From Rehmannia glutinosa (taxonomy: Eukaryota; Streptophyta; Magnoliopsida; Lamiales; Orobanchaceae), in NCBI GenBank assembly GCA_016081115.2, contig CM071925.1, positions 15,728,441 through 15,792,440 of the forward strand: DNA of 64,000 nt. The letters run 5' to 3'. The notes below the pieces were generated by a model, which saw nothing but the letters and a program-made list of their open reading frames with translations, was not told the origin of the DNA and searched no databases. The position numbers and the translations under genes were made by a program. Numbering within the stretch: the stretch's first letter is position 1; each line of letters starts with the position of its first letter. Of the stretch, positions 22,123 to 34,119 are shown in pieces.

Positions 22123-25100
22123 TATTTAGTGTGAGTTTTGCATGTATTTTGGGCATGATTTTGGTTATAATGAGTTGACAAACATGCATTAACTCAGTAA
22201 AATGGGTTGTGTTCTCATAAAGTGGAAAAGATATTACGCTTTGCTCATTTTGCATGGAAATAATGATGTTTGGAGCACTTTTGTGGCAAATCGGAGAATT
22301 GCAGTATAATACCGTAAAGAATCGGGCGATTAATGTCGCAAAAATTATTTGGATCATACAACTGCAAGTGTACAATGTAGTTTATAGAATAATGGCAAGC
22401 AAGGTCGTATTCCTCAACGATTGATATATGAAACACTTAGGCTATAATAACATCGTATTCTAATTTTATTGAAGCGACTGAATATCAAGTTTTATTAAAA
22501 TCGAAAATAATAAGAAAAATAAATAAATTTGCGAACCCCACAAGTATTTTCAACAACTATAGGAGCAACCTTAGGCACATAATATCAACATGTTTCTTCA
22601 ATATTAAATGCAATTAAAGTTTTAAAAACCAATTCATGCAATTATATGGGTTCAATTCCTAATTTAGTCTATTCTCTCTCCCAGGTGGCGCATAAACAGT
22701 AGATTAATAACAATTGTAGGTCTCCCGACTTGACACAACTATTATTAACTCCCAAAAAATCTATGAATTGAATAACACCCTAGAAACAGTTGTAGGTCTC
22801 CCGACTCGATACACCCCTTTATGTCTAAACTCGATTTCCGTCTTTGTTAGAACTCCTCTTCCAAATTTTGCACTAACAAAATGACATGCTAATTATTGAT
22901 CAGATAAAAAGCAATTAATAATAAGCACTCGAATTCATAAAATAGAAAGCATGAATTAATTAAAAAAATAAATAATCATATTTAACATGAATCCTCAGTT
23001 TCGATTATGCCCCTAAGATCCGAAAGATATGCCAAACATTGATTACAAACTCATGACAAATTCGAATCAACATTATAACATCGTTTAAGCATAGACAAGA
23101 GATCTTAGACATAGAAAGAAAACCCCTTCTTGTCGGGATGGATTCTCCTTCCAAGCCTTCGAAGCTCTTGTGCTCCCGTAGATGCGAAAGCCTTATAGTG
23201 TTCTTCGCGACCTAACCTTCCTCTCTCAGAAGATCTTCGATTCTTGCGTTCCTGTGTAATTTGATGTGTTTATCTGTATAAGGTGATGTTGGATGATGTA
23301 TGATGATGAAAATTCGTTCAGGCCTTGGTCGGAGAGGTCACCGGTAGAGTTTAAACGGGAAAAGAACTCTGAAAAACGCATTTGGCAGTGTCCCACACGG
23401 CCTGGCCATGTGGCACCACATGGTTGTGTAGATTTTTGCCCTTTCTCACACGCCCGTGTGGGCTCACATGGTCAGGTCGTGCGGGTTTGGTTCCGTCCCC
23501 TCTTTTCGTCCCTTTTTCACACGGTTGTGTCATTCCACACCGATATTTTCACACGGTCGTGTGACACCACATGGTCCGGCTGTATGACATGCTTTTGTCC
23601 ATCTTTTTGTCCGAATTTGCTCCTGGAGTCTTATGAACGTTGTAGCCCTTTCTCTTAGCTTTTCATAGCCACTTGAATCACCTCAATAGCATTTTTGTAG
23701 AAAACGTTATGGCCAAAATACTAAACCCTGCAAGTGTTGGAAACCGTTAGTGCATTTGGACGTTTTTGAAGGAAATTTCATTTTATTCGATCGTCCATGC
23801 TTCTCTCCTTCACATATTTGCTCGTATCTTAGCTCTCGACCTATACTTGGAACGTGATATCTCTTTTTATCCAATTTAGCTCCATTTCCTGTAAAAAGTT
23901 ACCAGAATACGCAGTATCACGCCCAACAAGGAAAATCAAGTAAAACACACTAAATATGCGTGCAAATGCATTAATTATATATCATTTTAAGCCCCAAAAT
24001 TCACGTATATTTTACACTCATCAATTACGTGAAGTATGGAGCTGAACCGAGAAGAAATCAGAGGAACCGAGCAAAAAGGAGACACGCACGGGTAACCTGT
24101 GTGCATAAGCACGGCCCGTGCGTGATCCATACAGAAGGGTTGGACATTCGACTTGACGCACTGGCTGGTCGTGCCTATACGCATGGCCCGTGCGTCTGCT
24201 CAAGAGAAAATCAAAGTTTCGACTTGACGCACGGGCTGGTTGTGCGCATAGGCACGGCCCGTGCGTCTGTGCGGGTTTACAGAGTTTTGCTTTGTATTGA
24301 CTTAGATTTAGCCCGAGGATGTTATAAATAGAGAGGAGGCGGACCCATAAGAGGAGGCACACATACTTTTACCCTAGAAAGCATAGAAAAGAGCATCCTT
24401 CTACCGGAGGAATCGAGAGAAAGGTCGAGATCATATCCACGCTTGAGGATTGAAGATTGATTGAGGGATCATCGATATCCCTGAGTTTTCGTACTCCATT
24501 GTATTCTTATTTTCATCTTGTGTGATATGGATATGAACAATTTGTCTATGAATTATTTGTTTCTCATGTCCGGCTAAACATCTTGTGATTTCGGGGTTTG
24601 GGTAAGGTTAATTAACTCTTGTTTGATGCTTAATTTTAATTGAAGCTATTATTTCGAACCATATTCGAGTACTTTGCTTTGTTACTTGTTTTATCATATG
24701 GCCAATGGTTTAACATGCTTAATGTGTTGATTCATAATTCGAGAGATGAGTTTCAATACTAGATCTTGAGTACTTGACATGAACACTTTGCATGATTGAG
24801 AAGTCTATGAGTATCTGTGAGGATTGCTGATCTTATATGCTTTTGGGAGTTGTTTATCTTTTGTTGAGTAGAGATGCTAGCATAGATAATTCAACCAACA
24901 TATTTATTGTGTCTCGAGAGAGGATAAGTTACTTTTGTGATCATCTTATAGGGAAGATAGGTAATAACTTTGGCTTGATTAATCTGATAACACGAGGGAG
25001 ATTAACTGAAACCATAACCCTGGAATCCATCCATCTACTTGATCTTTTCAATCGTAACTCTTTGCTTTGCTATTTTTATGATAAAATATTTTCTTAGTTT

Positions 25101-25254
25101 TATAAAACAACAATCACATTTCGATCGTCTAAGTAAAAATAGTGCGATTACAATCTCAATACTTAGTGTATTAGTCTATGTGGGATCGACATTGCTTACC
25201 CTATCTATTAATTACACCGTTCACTTGCGGTGAAGCTAGGAAATAAGGTGAACA
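22123..25254 (+). repeat. C 3' LTR, interrupted by a solo LTR
   Basis: The LTR proper is 22123-22333 plus 24029-25254. It matches 8811-10258 throughout, including the GCACGG palindromes (24085-24270) and TATA (about 24323-24330). It starts TA instead of TG. Confidence 0.88.
22334..24023 (-). repeat. Solo LTR of the D/F Athila-type family
   Basis: 1690 bp. Element-wise it starts TGATGAGTGTAAAAT and ends near GCGACA. It is homologous to 27316-28920. No primer site or internal region is attached. Flanks are ATTAA (22329-22333) and ATTAC (24024-24028), a 5-bp duplication with one change. CACACGG/CCGTGTG palindromes lie at 23390-23590. LTR-LTR recombination of a full copy is the usual origin. Confidence 0.82.
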
Positions 25255-25424
25255 ACGTGTTATCTCTTTTGTCTAATTTAGCTCCATTTCCTATAATAAT
25301 ACACAGAATACACAGTATCACGCCCAACAAAGAAAATCAACCAAAACACACTAAATATTCATGCAAATGTATCAAATATTTATCAAAATAAGCCCCTAAA
25401 TGCACATATATTTTACACGTATCA
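25255..25424 (-). repeat. Element D 3' LTR, piece 3 of 3
   Basis: Continues the D LTR after element C (ACGTGTTATC...) and reaches the element-wise LTR start, TGATACGTG, at 25424. The adjoining bases 25425-25440 read as a purine tract on the minus strand. Confidence 0.82.
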
Positions 25425-27291
25425 AATATCCTCTAACTTAAACCATTGCTCGTCCTCGAGCAAAACTTAGAAAATAATCATAAGGGATAAATAGAACACA
25501 CAAGAACACTATAAACACTTAATCTCATTCAAATCCATATTCAATAAAACATGCAATTCATTATCAAGAAATCATCAATCACACATTCGACATTAACTAA
25601 TATTCATCCGGGTATTTGACATCGCGACTCACAAAAAGTCGTGTATCACTCAACTCTCAAATTAGATGGGACGTGTATACGCTCAAAATAATTCAGTGAA
25701 GTAGAACTACCATAGGCTTGCAAGTCATCTACAATTTTTACCACTTAAGTGTGCACAATTTATGAATCAAAAAGGATTTTTTCTTTGATTGTAATGTAGG
25801 ATCTTTGGTAAGGGTAGGAACAAATTGGATTAAGTGACTTGACTTGAGCAAATATAATTTAAGTACACAGACTTCAACTCACCAACCAAATTTCATCATA
25901 AAACTCATTTTTTTCATATCAATTTCTTTTTTCATTTCATATTCCACCTTACTTTTTTCTTTCTTAGGCCTATTGCCTTAAGCTCTCAAATTTTCTCAAA
26001 ATTTCCAGAATTTTTTTTCTTTTCTTTTATTTTCTTCTCTTGCTCGATTTTTTTTGTCTTTGTTCTTTTTCATTCATAAATTTGCTTTCTTTTCTGAGCT
26101 CCCTCATTCTTTCACCTATTTACTGTCCATCCCTCTTTCTTGCCAACATTCTTTCTCAATATTACACCACATCTCCCTCAAACTATTCATCTTCTATAAG
26201 CTCAAGTTTTAGGGTTAATTACTTTTAAGTTCAAAAGCTCATAATGTGGCTAATAATAAAAGTTTAGGCTCAAAGTAGCTAACTAGGGAATCATGAGTTT
26301 ATAGGTAGGCTTTTAGGCTAAGTATGCTAAAACAAAAATTGCCTTAAATCATGTTTAAAAATTGCACACACACATGCTTTCAATATAGATACCACTGCAA
26401 GTTGTAGAGTTCTAACATTCATGAATGACACACTCAAGAAAAAAATAAGACTGCACAATATAAAAGTAGTTAAATGCACAAAAGCTCACAAGCTTATTTT
26501 TCTCGCATCATGCTCAATACCCAATTTTCTCAATAAACATGTAAAAGACATATTCTCTACAATTCCTTACATAATTCACCAAACACTTCTTTTCATGAAA
26601 CCAAGTGCTCATAGTAAAATCATACGGAGGCTTTTTGTACTCATTCAAATTATAATCCTAACTCACACAAAAGCAATAAACGTGCTAAAGCGATAAACGT
26701 GCTAAAATAAAATATAAAAAAATCAAAAAAAATTTAAATATTTTTTTTGCAAATTTTATATGCTTCTACATGCAACCTAAATGCAATGCAAATATGCAAT
26801 AGTACAAAATCACGCATTCTTGACAACTCCCCAAACTTAAATCATGTTTTGTCCCTAAATCATAAGGAAATTATCGAAATAAAGAGGAATGCGCGATAAG
26901 TACTTACTTGTCTATTAAGGCAGAGGATAGTGGCACTGACCATTTTGCCATTGCTCCATTCGTTTCATTAGTTCTAGTACTTTTGCTTGAAAATCATCAA
27001 AGTGGTCATATGATTTCGTACCTTCAGTAGGAAACAATAGTTCCTCCTCCCTTAGATAGGTCTCGTTTGTGCCGTGGAGTGCATATCGTAACTCGTCTGC
27101 CATTTCTTTCGTCTATTTTTTTTATAACCCGTAGTATGTCCTGACGCTTCCTATACAACAACTCACAAAAACAAATAACACTAAATATTAAGTTAGTAAA
27201 AATGAAAAATCAAATAAACAAAGGCGATAAAAAAATTATGCTTCAGTTAAGATTGAACTACTTATTACTATATCTAAGTTGAATCTTTCAA
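25425..27291 (-). mobile_element. Element D internal region: non-coding Athila derivative (LARD-like)
   Basis: Only about 1.9 kb separates D's primer site from its 3' PPT. Most of it is the inverted counterpart of the 3' noncoding regions of C and F. No gag or pol word was found on the minus strand. The one minus-strand frame worth naming is at 26915-27103. D is thus a long-LTR element lacking its genes, and would depend on relatives for movement. Confidence 0.75.
26915..27103 (-). CDS. Short ORF in element D, unknown
   Basis: 62 residues starting MADELRYALHG, with a charged, helix-prone C-terminal half (FQAKVLELMKRMEQW). It lies about 190 bp after the primer site, where gag would begin. It may be a leftover start of the element's own gene or a chance frame. 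No family was recognised. Confidence 0.25.
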   Translation of the reverse strand: MADELRYALHGTNETYLREEELLFPTEGTKSYDHFDDFQAKVLELMKRMEQWQNGQCHYPLP

Positions 27292-27309
27292 TCACCGGCA
27301 ACGGCACCA
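27292..27309 (-). other. D primer binding site (tRNA-Asp type)
   Basis: TGGTGCCGTTGCCGGTGA on the minus strand, very close to the Athila/Tat site TGGCGCCGTTGCCGGGGA. It sits a few bases inside the 5' LTR. Confidence 0.85.
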
Positions 27310-27315
27310 AAAACT

Positions 27316-28920
27316 TGATTGTGAAAATCTTTTCACTATACTGCAAGTGTACAGTGTAGCTAGCAGATAGCAGCGAGCAAGGTCGTATTCCTCAGGGATT
27401 GAATATGAAACACTTAGGCTATAGTAAACATCGTATTCTAATTTTATTGAAGCGATCGAAAATCATAAAATTATTTATTATCTAATTAAACGCTAAATTA
27501 TCAAGTAAAATATTTATAATTTTATAAAGACCCAAACTCCACAAGTTTCCAACAAATACGAAAGCAACCCTAGGCACAAAATCTCAACATGCTTCTTCAA
27601 TATTAAATCTAATTAATGTTTCATAAAAACCAATTTATGTGTGTCTATGGGTTCAATTCCTAAATTAGTTTATTCCCTCTCCCGGGTGGCACATAAATAG
27701 TTGATTAATAACAATTGCTAGTAACTCCCAAAAGATCTTTGAATTGAAGTACTCTCCACAAACAATTGTAGGTTCCAGACACGTTACACCCGTTTATGTC
27801 AGAACTCGATTTTCGTTCATTAGAACTCATCTCCCGAATTATGAACTAACAAATATGACATGTAAATTATTGATCAGATAATCTATAAGAATTAAGCATT
27901 CGAATTCATATAATAGAACACAAAAATTAATTAAGAAAAACAATCAATATGAATTTAAAATTAATCCACAATTTTGATTATTCACTAGGATCAAAATGAT
28001 TAGCCCAACATATTTGATAACAAATTCATAGACAAAGTTGAAATCAAATAGTTTGACATCGTTTAAGTACAAACAAGAGATCTAAACTAAAAGGATAGAA
28101 CCTTTCTTATCAGGATGGATCATTCTTCCCAGCTTTAAACCCTTGTGCTTCCGTAAATGCGAAAGGCCTTGTGGTGTTCTTCGTTGATTAGTGCCTTCCT
28201 CTCAAAAGTGTGTAAATTTGTGTAACCCTAGTGTATTTTGATGTATTTTCTGATGTAATATGTTGTTTTTTCGTCCAAGGCTTGGTCCTCTTTTTATATG
28301 TTCTTTGAGAGATCACTGATAGAGTTCCAATGGGATTAGAAAGTAAAACCACCCACAGAACAAACCACACAGTCGTGTAAAATCACACGGGTGGGTCGTG
28401 TAATCCGTCTATGAAAAGAAAAGTCGCACGGATGTGCAAAATCACACGGAACCATTTACACGGCCATGTCGTGTACTTTTACACGGTCCGTGTAAGTTGT
28501 AAACATATGAATTTGCACCTGAGGTCTTCATGAAAGTTGTAGCTCTTTTTTGTAGCTTTTCATATCCACTTTAATGAGCTCAATATCAATTTTTTAAAGA
28601 AAGTTATGGCCAAAATACTAAACTTTGTCGGTGCTGAAAACTATTCGCGTGTTTAGATGTTTTCGAAAGCAATTCCCTTTTGTTCGACCATCCATGCTTC
28701 TTTTCTTCACATCGTTGCTCGTAACTGGGCTCTTGACATATCCTTTGGAACGTGCTATCTGCTTTTGTCCAATTTAGCTCAATTTCCTGTAAGAATATGC
28801 ACAATACGCAGTATCACATCCAACAAAGGAAATCAACCAAAACACACTAAATATTCATGCAAATGTATCAAATATATATCAAAATTATCCCCTAAATGCA
28901 CGTATATTTTACATGTATCA
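27316..28920 (-). repeat. Element D 5' LTR
   Basis: 1605 bp, element-wise TGATACATG ... CAATCA. ACACGG/CCGTGT half-palindromes (28368-28500) lie upstream, element-wise, of a TATA box (CATATAAAAA, about 28291-28300). Confidence 0.88.
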
Positions 28921-29455
28921 GATAGAACTCTATAACTTGCAATGGTATCTTTATTGAAACCACATGTGTGTGCAACTTTTGAAGATGATTTAAGGTCATT
29001 TTTGTTTTAGCTTATTTAGCCTAAAAAGTCCACTTGTGATCTCATGATTTCTTAGTTGGCCACTTTGAGCCTTAACTTTGTTTATTGGTAGACACATTTT
29101 GAGCTTTGAGCTTAAAATATTTTATCCCAAAAACTTGAGTTTATAGAGATGTTTATTTTGAGGGGGATGTGGTTTAATTTTGAAAAAGAATGAATATTGG
29201 CAAAGAGGGATGAGAAGTGAAGAGCTGAAAGAAAGATGAAGCTCGAAAGATTTTGAATGAAAAAGAATGAAAAAAATCGAGCAAAAAAGAAAAGAAAGAA
29301 AATAAATTCTGAAGAATTGAGAAAAAATGAGAGCTTAAGGCAAAATAAAAAGGCAAAAACCTAAGAATGAAAAAGTAGAAAAAAGTTGGAAGAAGAGTAT
29401 GAGTCGAAAAAGAAAATCAAGAATGCATATTGAGATGAAATTGAGTTGGTGAGTT
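28921..29455 (+). mobile_element. Element F internal 3' region, left of LINE
   Basis: Plus-strand continuation of the Athila-type 3' noncoding region, entering at the 'agaactctataacttgc' landmark (equivalent to C 21117). Purine-rich repeats lie at 29205-29400. The last 20 bases (29436-29455) form the LINE target duplication. Confidence 0.7.
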
Positions 29456-29791
29456 TTTTTTTTATTTCATCAAAAATAATATAAACAAGAAAAGAAGGAT
29501 CCTGATCATAAGCCGATCAGGTAGAGCAATGTTTGAGGCCTCCTAAAAAACCTACCAAGGTAAAACCCACTCTCCCCGACGAGGAAGAGAAATACCATAC
29601 AACCATAACAAAAGCACAGATTAAAAAATTATCTAACAAATCTATATTGTGTTCGTCCAACATATTCATCCGTGAGCAAAGATATAATATCCGTCAGAGG
29701 GGCGTCCCACCAAATGGAAACTCCCACATTCTTGATGAGCTGGTCCACCACGATTTCCCTCCCAATAAGTATGAGAAATAACGAAGTTCAT

Positions 29792-30256
29792 CTAGGAAAT
29801 CAAATAGAGAGAGTAGTGCCATTGACCAAGAAGACGCCACAGAATGGAGCCAACTCGGGATCGGAAAAGATTCAAAACATAGGTTGCATCCGATTCCATC
29901 CAAAGATTAGTCCACCCTCTAAGAAAATCATAGGCGATCGCACTCATCGCCGCAACTAATTCAACTTCGAATGCGTAGCCCGTACCACACTGTTCAACAA
30001 AACAACCACGGAAAAATCCCCGAGACGTATGATAAATAGCCGCGACCGTAATACGCCGTAGAGCTCCTGTTTCACTACCATCCGTATTGACTTTAATCCA
30101 ACCCAGAAGAGGTAAATGCCAAGGAATAGGAATAATGCGTGGAGCCTTTGAAGGACGGCCCTGAACCTTCAGATGATGAAGACGAAGTAAATCTTCATGA
30201 GTATTCTGCATACACCCTTTGTCAAGATAGGCCGACTCAATAATCATCGCTCTCAA
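29792..30256 (-). pseudogene. LINE RNase H domain
   Basis: 154-residue frame. 'LLGWIKVNTDGSETG' carries the first catalytic Asp of a plant-type RNase H, 'FEVELVAAMSAIAYDF' supplies the Glu, and 'LWMESDATYVLNLF' supplies the second Asp. This is the RVT_3-like C-terminal domain of plant L1 elements, which removes RNA from RNA/DNA hybrids. The upstream remainder of ORF2 is absent. Confidence 0.85.
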
Positions 30257-30476
30257 CTAAATAAGAGCCGCGTCCGAAGTCCATTTCTTGTCATTGAAGA
30301 TCACATCATTCCAAATATGCCAAATAAACCAAATGCTAGATATAATCGCCACCTTATAGAGAAAAGCAATTTGATCACTAAATGAAATTCCATCACATGA
30401 ACCATGAATTCATTGAAGATATAGACTTTGCGAAAAGCCACATCAAATGATTCAGCAATCCAATCCTAAAGTGCTC

Positions 30477-30760
30477 CTAAAAAATCACAAGAAAAAAAAA
30501 AAGGTGATCAATCGAGTCTGAGTGAGAATAACAAAGGCTACAAGAAGAAGGTCCAATAAATCCTCGATGGCGGAGGACATCCAAGACTGCCAACATTCGT
30601 AGATGGCTCTCCAAGCAACAACTGTCCGTCTTTCTAGGATGTGAGGAGACCAGATCTAAGAACCCCATTTAACAATGGGAAAAAAGGGTCGTAAAAAAGC
30701 ATAGGCTGATTTAGAAGAGACCATCCCATCCATAGAATGAGTCCACACCCGTTTATCCAT
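30477..30760 (-). pseudogene. LINE zinc-binding post-RT domain (zf-RVT-like)
   Basis: 'LAVLDVLRHRGFIGPSSCSLCYSHSDSIDHLFF' type content (C-x2-C ... D-H-L-F-F) is diagnostic of the region after the RT in plant LINEs. Upstream, in another frame, 30670-30760 encodes 'DKRVWTHSMDGMVSSKSAYAFL', the normal preceding word. The element is cut off there. Confidence 0.8.
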
Positions 30761-30780
30761 TGAAATTGGGTTGTTGAGTT

Positions 30781-31228
30781 AAAAGTTCGTGTACTTAAAT
30801 TTTATTTGCTCAAGTCAAGTCACTTAATCCATATTTTTCCTACCCTAACCAAACAACCTACATTACAACCAAAGAAAAAGTCATTTTTGATTCTTAAATT
30901 GTGCACACCTAAGTCGTAGAGATGTTAGACGATTTCTAAGTATATGGTAGTTCTACTTCACTGAATTGATTTAAGAGTAAACACTTTCCATTTACTTTGA
31001 GAGATGAGGGATACACTTTATCTTGTGAGTTGCGCAATGTTGAATACCTGAATGTGTATTGATCATGCCAAATTTGCAATTAATAGCTTTTTGATGACGA
31101 GTTACATGTTTACTAAAGTGCTGATTTGATTGAGATTATGTGTTTATAGTGTTCTTGTGTTATTCTATCTATCCCATTACATGAGGTTATTTTTCTTAGT
31201 TTGCTCGAGGACGAGCAATGGTTTAAGC
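30781..31228 (+). mobile_element. Element F internal 3' region, right of LINE
   Basis: Resumes the Athila-type sequence after the LINE ('gtgtacttaaattttatttg') and contains the 'gctcgaggacgagcaatgg' landmark (31203-31221) that D has inverted at about 25441-25465. Noncoding. Confidence 0.7.
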
Positions 31229-31238
31229 TTGGGGGATT
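31229..31238 (+). other. F polypurine tract
   Basis: TTGGGGGATT directly before the LTR start TGATACGTG. Confidence 0.75.
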
Positions 31239-32720
31239 TGATACGTGTTAATACAAGTGCATTTAGGAGCTTATTTTGGTACATATTTGATACATTTGCA
31301 TGTATATTTAATTTGTTTTAGTTGGTTTCTTTTGTTGGGCGTGATACTACGTATTCTTGTGATTTTTATAGGAAACAGAGCTTAATTTGCAAACATATCA
31401 GTAGGACGGACCAAACAAAAATGTCGAATGTGAAGAGACAATCAAATACGCAAAGAAAGCAACGAAGAACAAAAAACATGGTTTACCCGTATAATAATAC
31501 ATGACCGTGTATTCTGCAACTGTGTGATTTTACACGCCATGCGACTTATTCGAGGGAAGAATTTAAGAAACAAAATACACGACCCAACCATGTAATAGTA
31601 CATGGTCGTGTACTTTGTTTTTGAGAAAAATAGAGACAAACGTGGAATTTGTTTCCTAATTTCGTCGGGACGCTACCAGTGATCTCACAAAGCATCTATA
31701 AAAGGAAGACCAAGCCATACATCAATGGAGACAATTTTTACACCTCAAGACACGAAATTATACACTTCTATGGCAAAATTACACTTTAACGAAGAACGAC
31801 ACAAGGCCTTTCGCATCTACGAAGGTGCAAGAGTTCAAGACTTTGAAGAAGGATCCATCTTGACAAGAAGGGTTCTATCATCATAGTTTAGATATTTTGT
31901 TTGTACTTAATTCAATGTCAACTTATTTGATTTCAAGTTTGTCTATGAATTTATTTTCAAATATGTTAGTCTAAACTTCTTGATCCTAGGGCATGATCAA
32001 AATTGTGGATTCATATTAGTTCTAATTTGATTGTTTCTTCTTAATTGGTTTATGTGTTCTATTTATGAATTCGAGTGCTTGTTTCTTGTAGATTATTTGA
32101 TTAATAATTTGCATGTCTTATTTTTTAGGTCGAAATTCAGGAGATGAGATCTAACTTACAAAAAATGAATTCATAACATAAATGGTGATTGAGTCGGGAG
32201 ACCTATAACTGTTTGTGGGGAGTGCTTCAATTCTAAGATCTTTTGGGAGTTAATATTAATTGTTGAGTAGGGATACCTTCAATTCTTATTAATCAACTGT
32301 TTATTGGCCACTCGAAAGAGGGAATAAACTACTTTAGAAATTGAACCCATAGATACACAAAAACTAGTTTTAATGAAACATTAATTGAAATTAATATTGA
32401 TGAAGCATGTTGAGATTATGTTCCCAGGGTTGCTTTCGTATTTGTTGAAATCTTGTGAAGTTCAGATCTTTAATAAGTTTTAGATATTTTATTTGATAAC
32501 TTAGGTTAGTTTAGATAAACATAAATAGAAGCTTCTTTCAGTTGTTTACTTAATATGTTGTCTTTAGTTGTTTCTTTGATTTTGGCCGCTTCAATAAAAT
32601 TAAAATACGATATTTACTGTACTTTATGTGTTTCGTATTCAATTACTGAGGAATACGACCTTGCTCGCTGCTATCTACTAGCTAGTACACGTGCGATATA
32701 GTGAAAAGATATTCATGATA
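31239..32720 (+). repeat. Element F 3' LTR
   Basis: About 1.48 kb. It starts TGATACGTG, and the right edge is approximate (AGATATTCATGATA near 32705-32720). It is homologous in inverse orientation to 27316-28920. Motifs such as GACCGTGTA/TACACG lie at 31490-31615, and a TATA-like CTATAAAAGG at about 31695. Confidence 0.8.
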
Positions 32721-33924
32721 TATATAATATAAATTTGAATATATAAACCTCATTTCATAATTTTAAGCAGTTTTGAACTTTTAATTATGTTATCCAGATT
32801 TGTACTATATTATTCGTACCGTGTAGTATACTATTCGAATTTTATATATTTGACAATTACCAAATATTTGGTTCTACTTGTCCAGCAAAAATTATGATTT
32901 TCATAAGAAATTAAATAAAATAAATACTGATTTTTGTGAATCAAATATGAAATTAGTAACTATTAGATTCATATTCATATTACTTGATGAGACCCTCGTG
33001 TGCATGGGTTGTATTTTTGTGACGCATGGGTTGTGTTATGTGACATGATCAATTTTCTTATAATTCTATTAATTATATCTCTCGGCATTGTAATAATTTT
33101 AGAATAGCATCAGACAATATGCGGGAAACACTATTCAATATGCTTTATTGACGAAGTCAAAAAAGAAAAAAATATCATACTTCAGAATAATGAAAAATAC
33201 ATTCAAGACTATGTATTTGTGTTCGATCTTCGAAAGCTGATTTTCTATAAACCACAGAAAGCGCAACTTCATTGGCCATTACATTGTAGTCATACTTAGA
33301 TCCCTAAGAAGTGTGAAGATTGGTGTCATACTTTGTTTGAAGATTGTAATAGTAAGTTTGGATGCAATTTTATTTTCGAAACAAATTCATATGTGTAAAT
33401 TGAGATGTAATTAAAATAAGTATTTTTTATTTGAATGTAATCAACTTAAATATGATTATATATAATTATGAAGAAATGTGCTACATATATTATAAATAGC
33501 CGAAAAATGCATGAATATCCGAATGTATAATTTTTAAAGTCCATTACAAAATAAAAGTAAATATGTTTTATGTTTTTTTAAGTTTTATATTTATATTTTA
33601 TTTTATATATGCAGTATGAGTTTCAAACCAAAGATCGTAAAAAATGATTAATTTTATATATTATACGTAAAAAATAGATCAAAAATGAAAAAATATTAAA
33701 TTTTAAAAATAAAAAAAAGAACAAATATAATAACTAATGCAGTACACACATAAATTTGGGAAGCTAATATTATATAATGCTTTGTTATTATATATGTATA
33801 GATTTACCAGAATTAATTCATGAATTATGAAAACTAACATTACATGCTATAATTATAATTTACTATTTCGGGAGGGTTGTTTAGATGGAGAAATTCTCAA
33901 CATATTATTATAAGTGACTCTCTT
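32721..33924. other. AT-rich flank, nothing recognised
   Basis: Very AT-rich sequence with no ORF, RNA gene or repeat pair that I can support on either strand. It may be old decayed repeat or the pre-insertion landscape. Confidence 0.5.

Positions 33925-33971
<47 letters not shown>
33925..33971. repeat. Compound (TA)n(GA)n microsatellite
   Basis: About nine TA units run straight into about fifteen GA units. Confidence 0.95.
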
Positions 33972-33975
<4 letters not shown>

Positions 33976-34119
33976 ATAAAATAAAAATAAGGCAAAAACT
34001 CATGTAGGACCGTCTTACATGGTCTCAATCCATAAGACGAATCTATTTAACCGCGGATCTGTTGACGGTCCGGGTCAAAGCAAGCACTCTTTTTTTTTTT
34101 TTCTTCTTTTTCTTCCTCG

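Larger units (their letters stand above)
8811..25254 (+). mobile_element. Element C: gag-protease-only Athila-like Gypsy retrotransposon
   Basis: LTRs start at 8811 (TGTTTAGTG) and 22123 (TATTTAGTG) and end GTGAACA at 10258 and 25254. ACGTG duplications flank it (8806-8810, 25255-25259). It has a tRNA-Asp-type primer site, an Athila gag, an Athila protease, then only a scrap resembling the RT-linker start before the long 3' noncoding region. RT, RNase H and integrase are gone, so it is non-autonomous. It hosts Copia E inside the protease tail and a solo LTR inside its own 3' LTR. Confidence 0.9.
29456..30760 (-). mobile_element. 5'-truncated L1-type LINE
   Basis: Flanked by a 20-bp direct repeat (29436-29455 and 30761-30780, two mismatches). 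A short T run at 29456-29464 marks the poly(A) tail of a minus-strand insertion. It contains only the last part of ORF2: the zinc-binding post-RT domain and the RNase H domain. The empty site can be inferred from D at about 25855-25900 (inverted). 5' truncation is normal for target-primed reverse transcription. Confidence 0.9.

Noticed and set aside
33500..33925. Possible matrix-attachment or centromeric satellite in the AT-rich flank
   Set aside because: No periodicity or known motif could be seen; AT content alone is not evidence.
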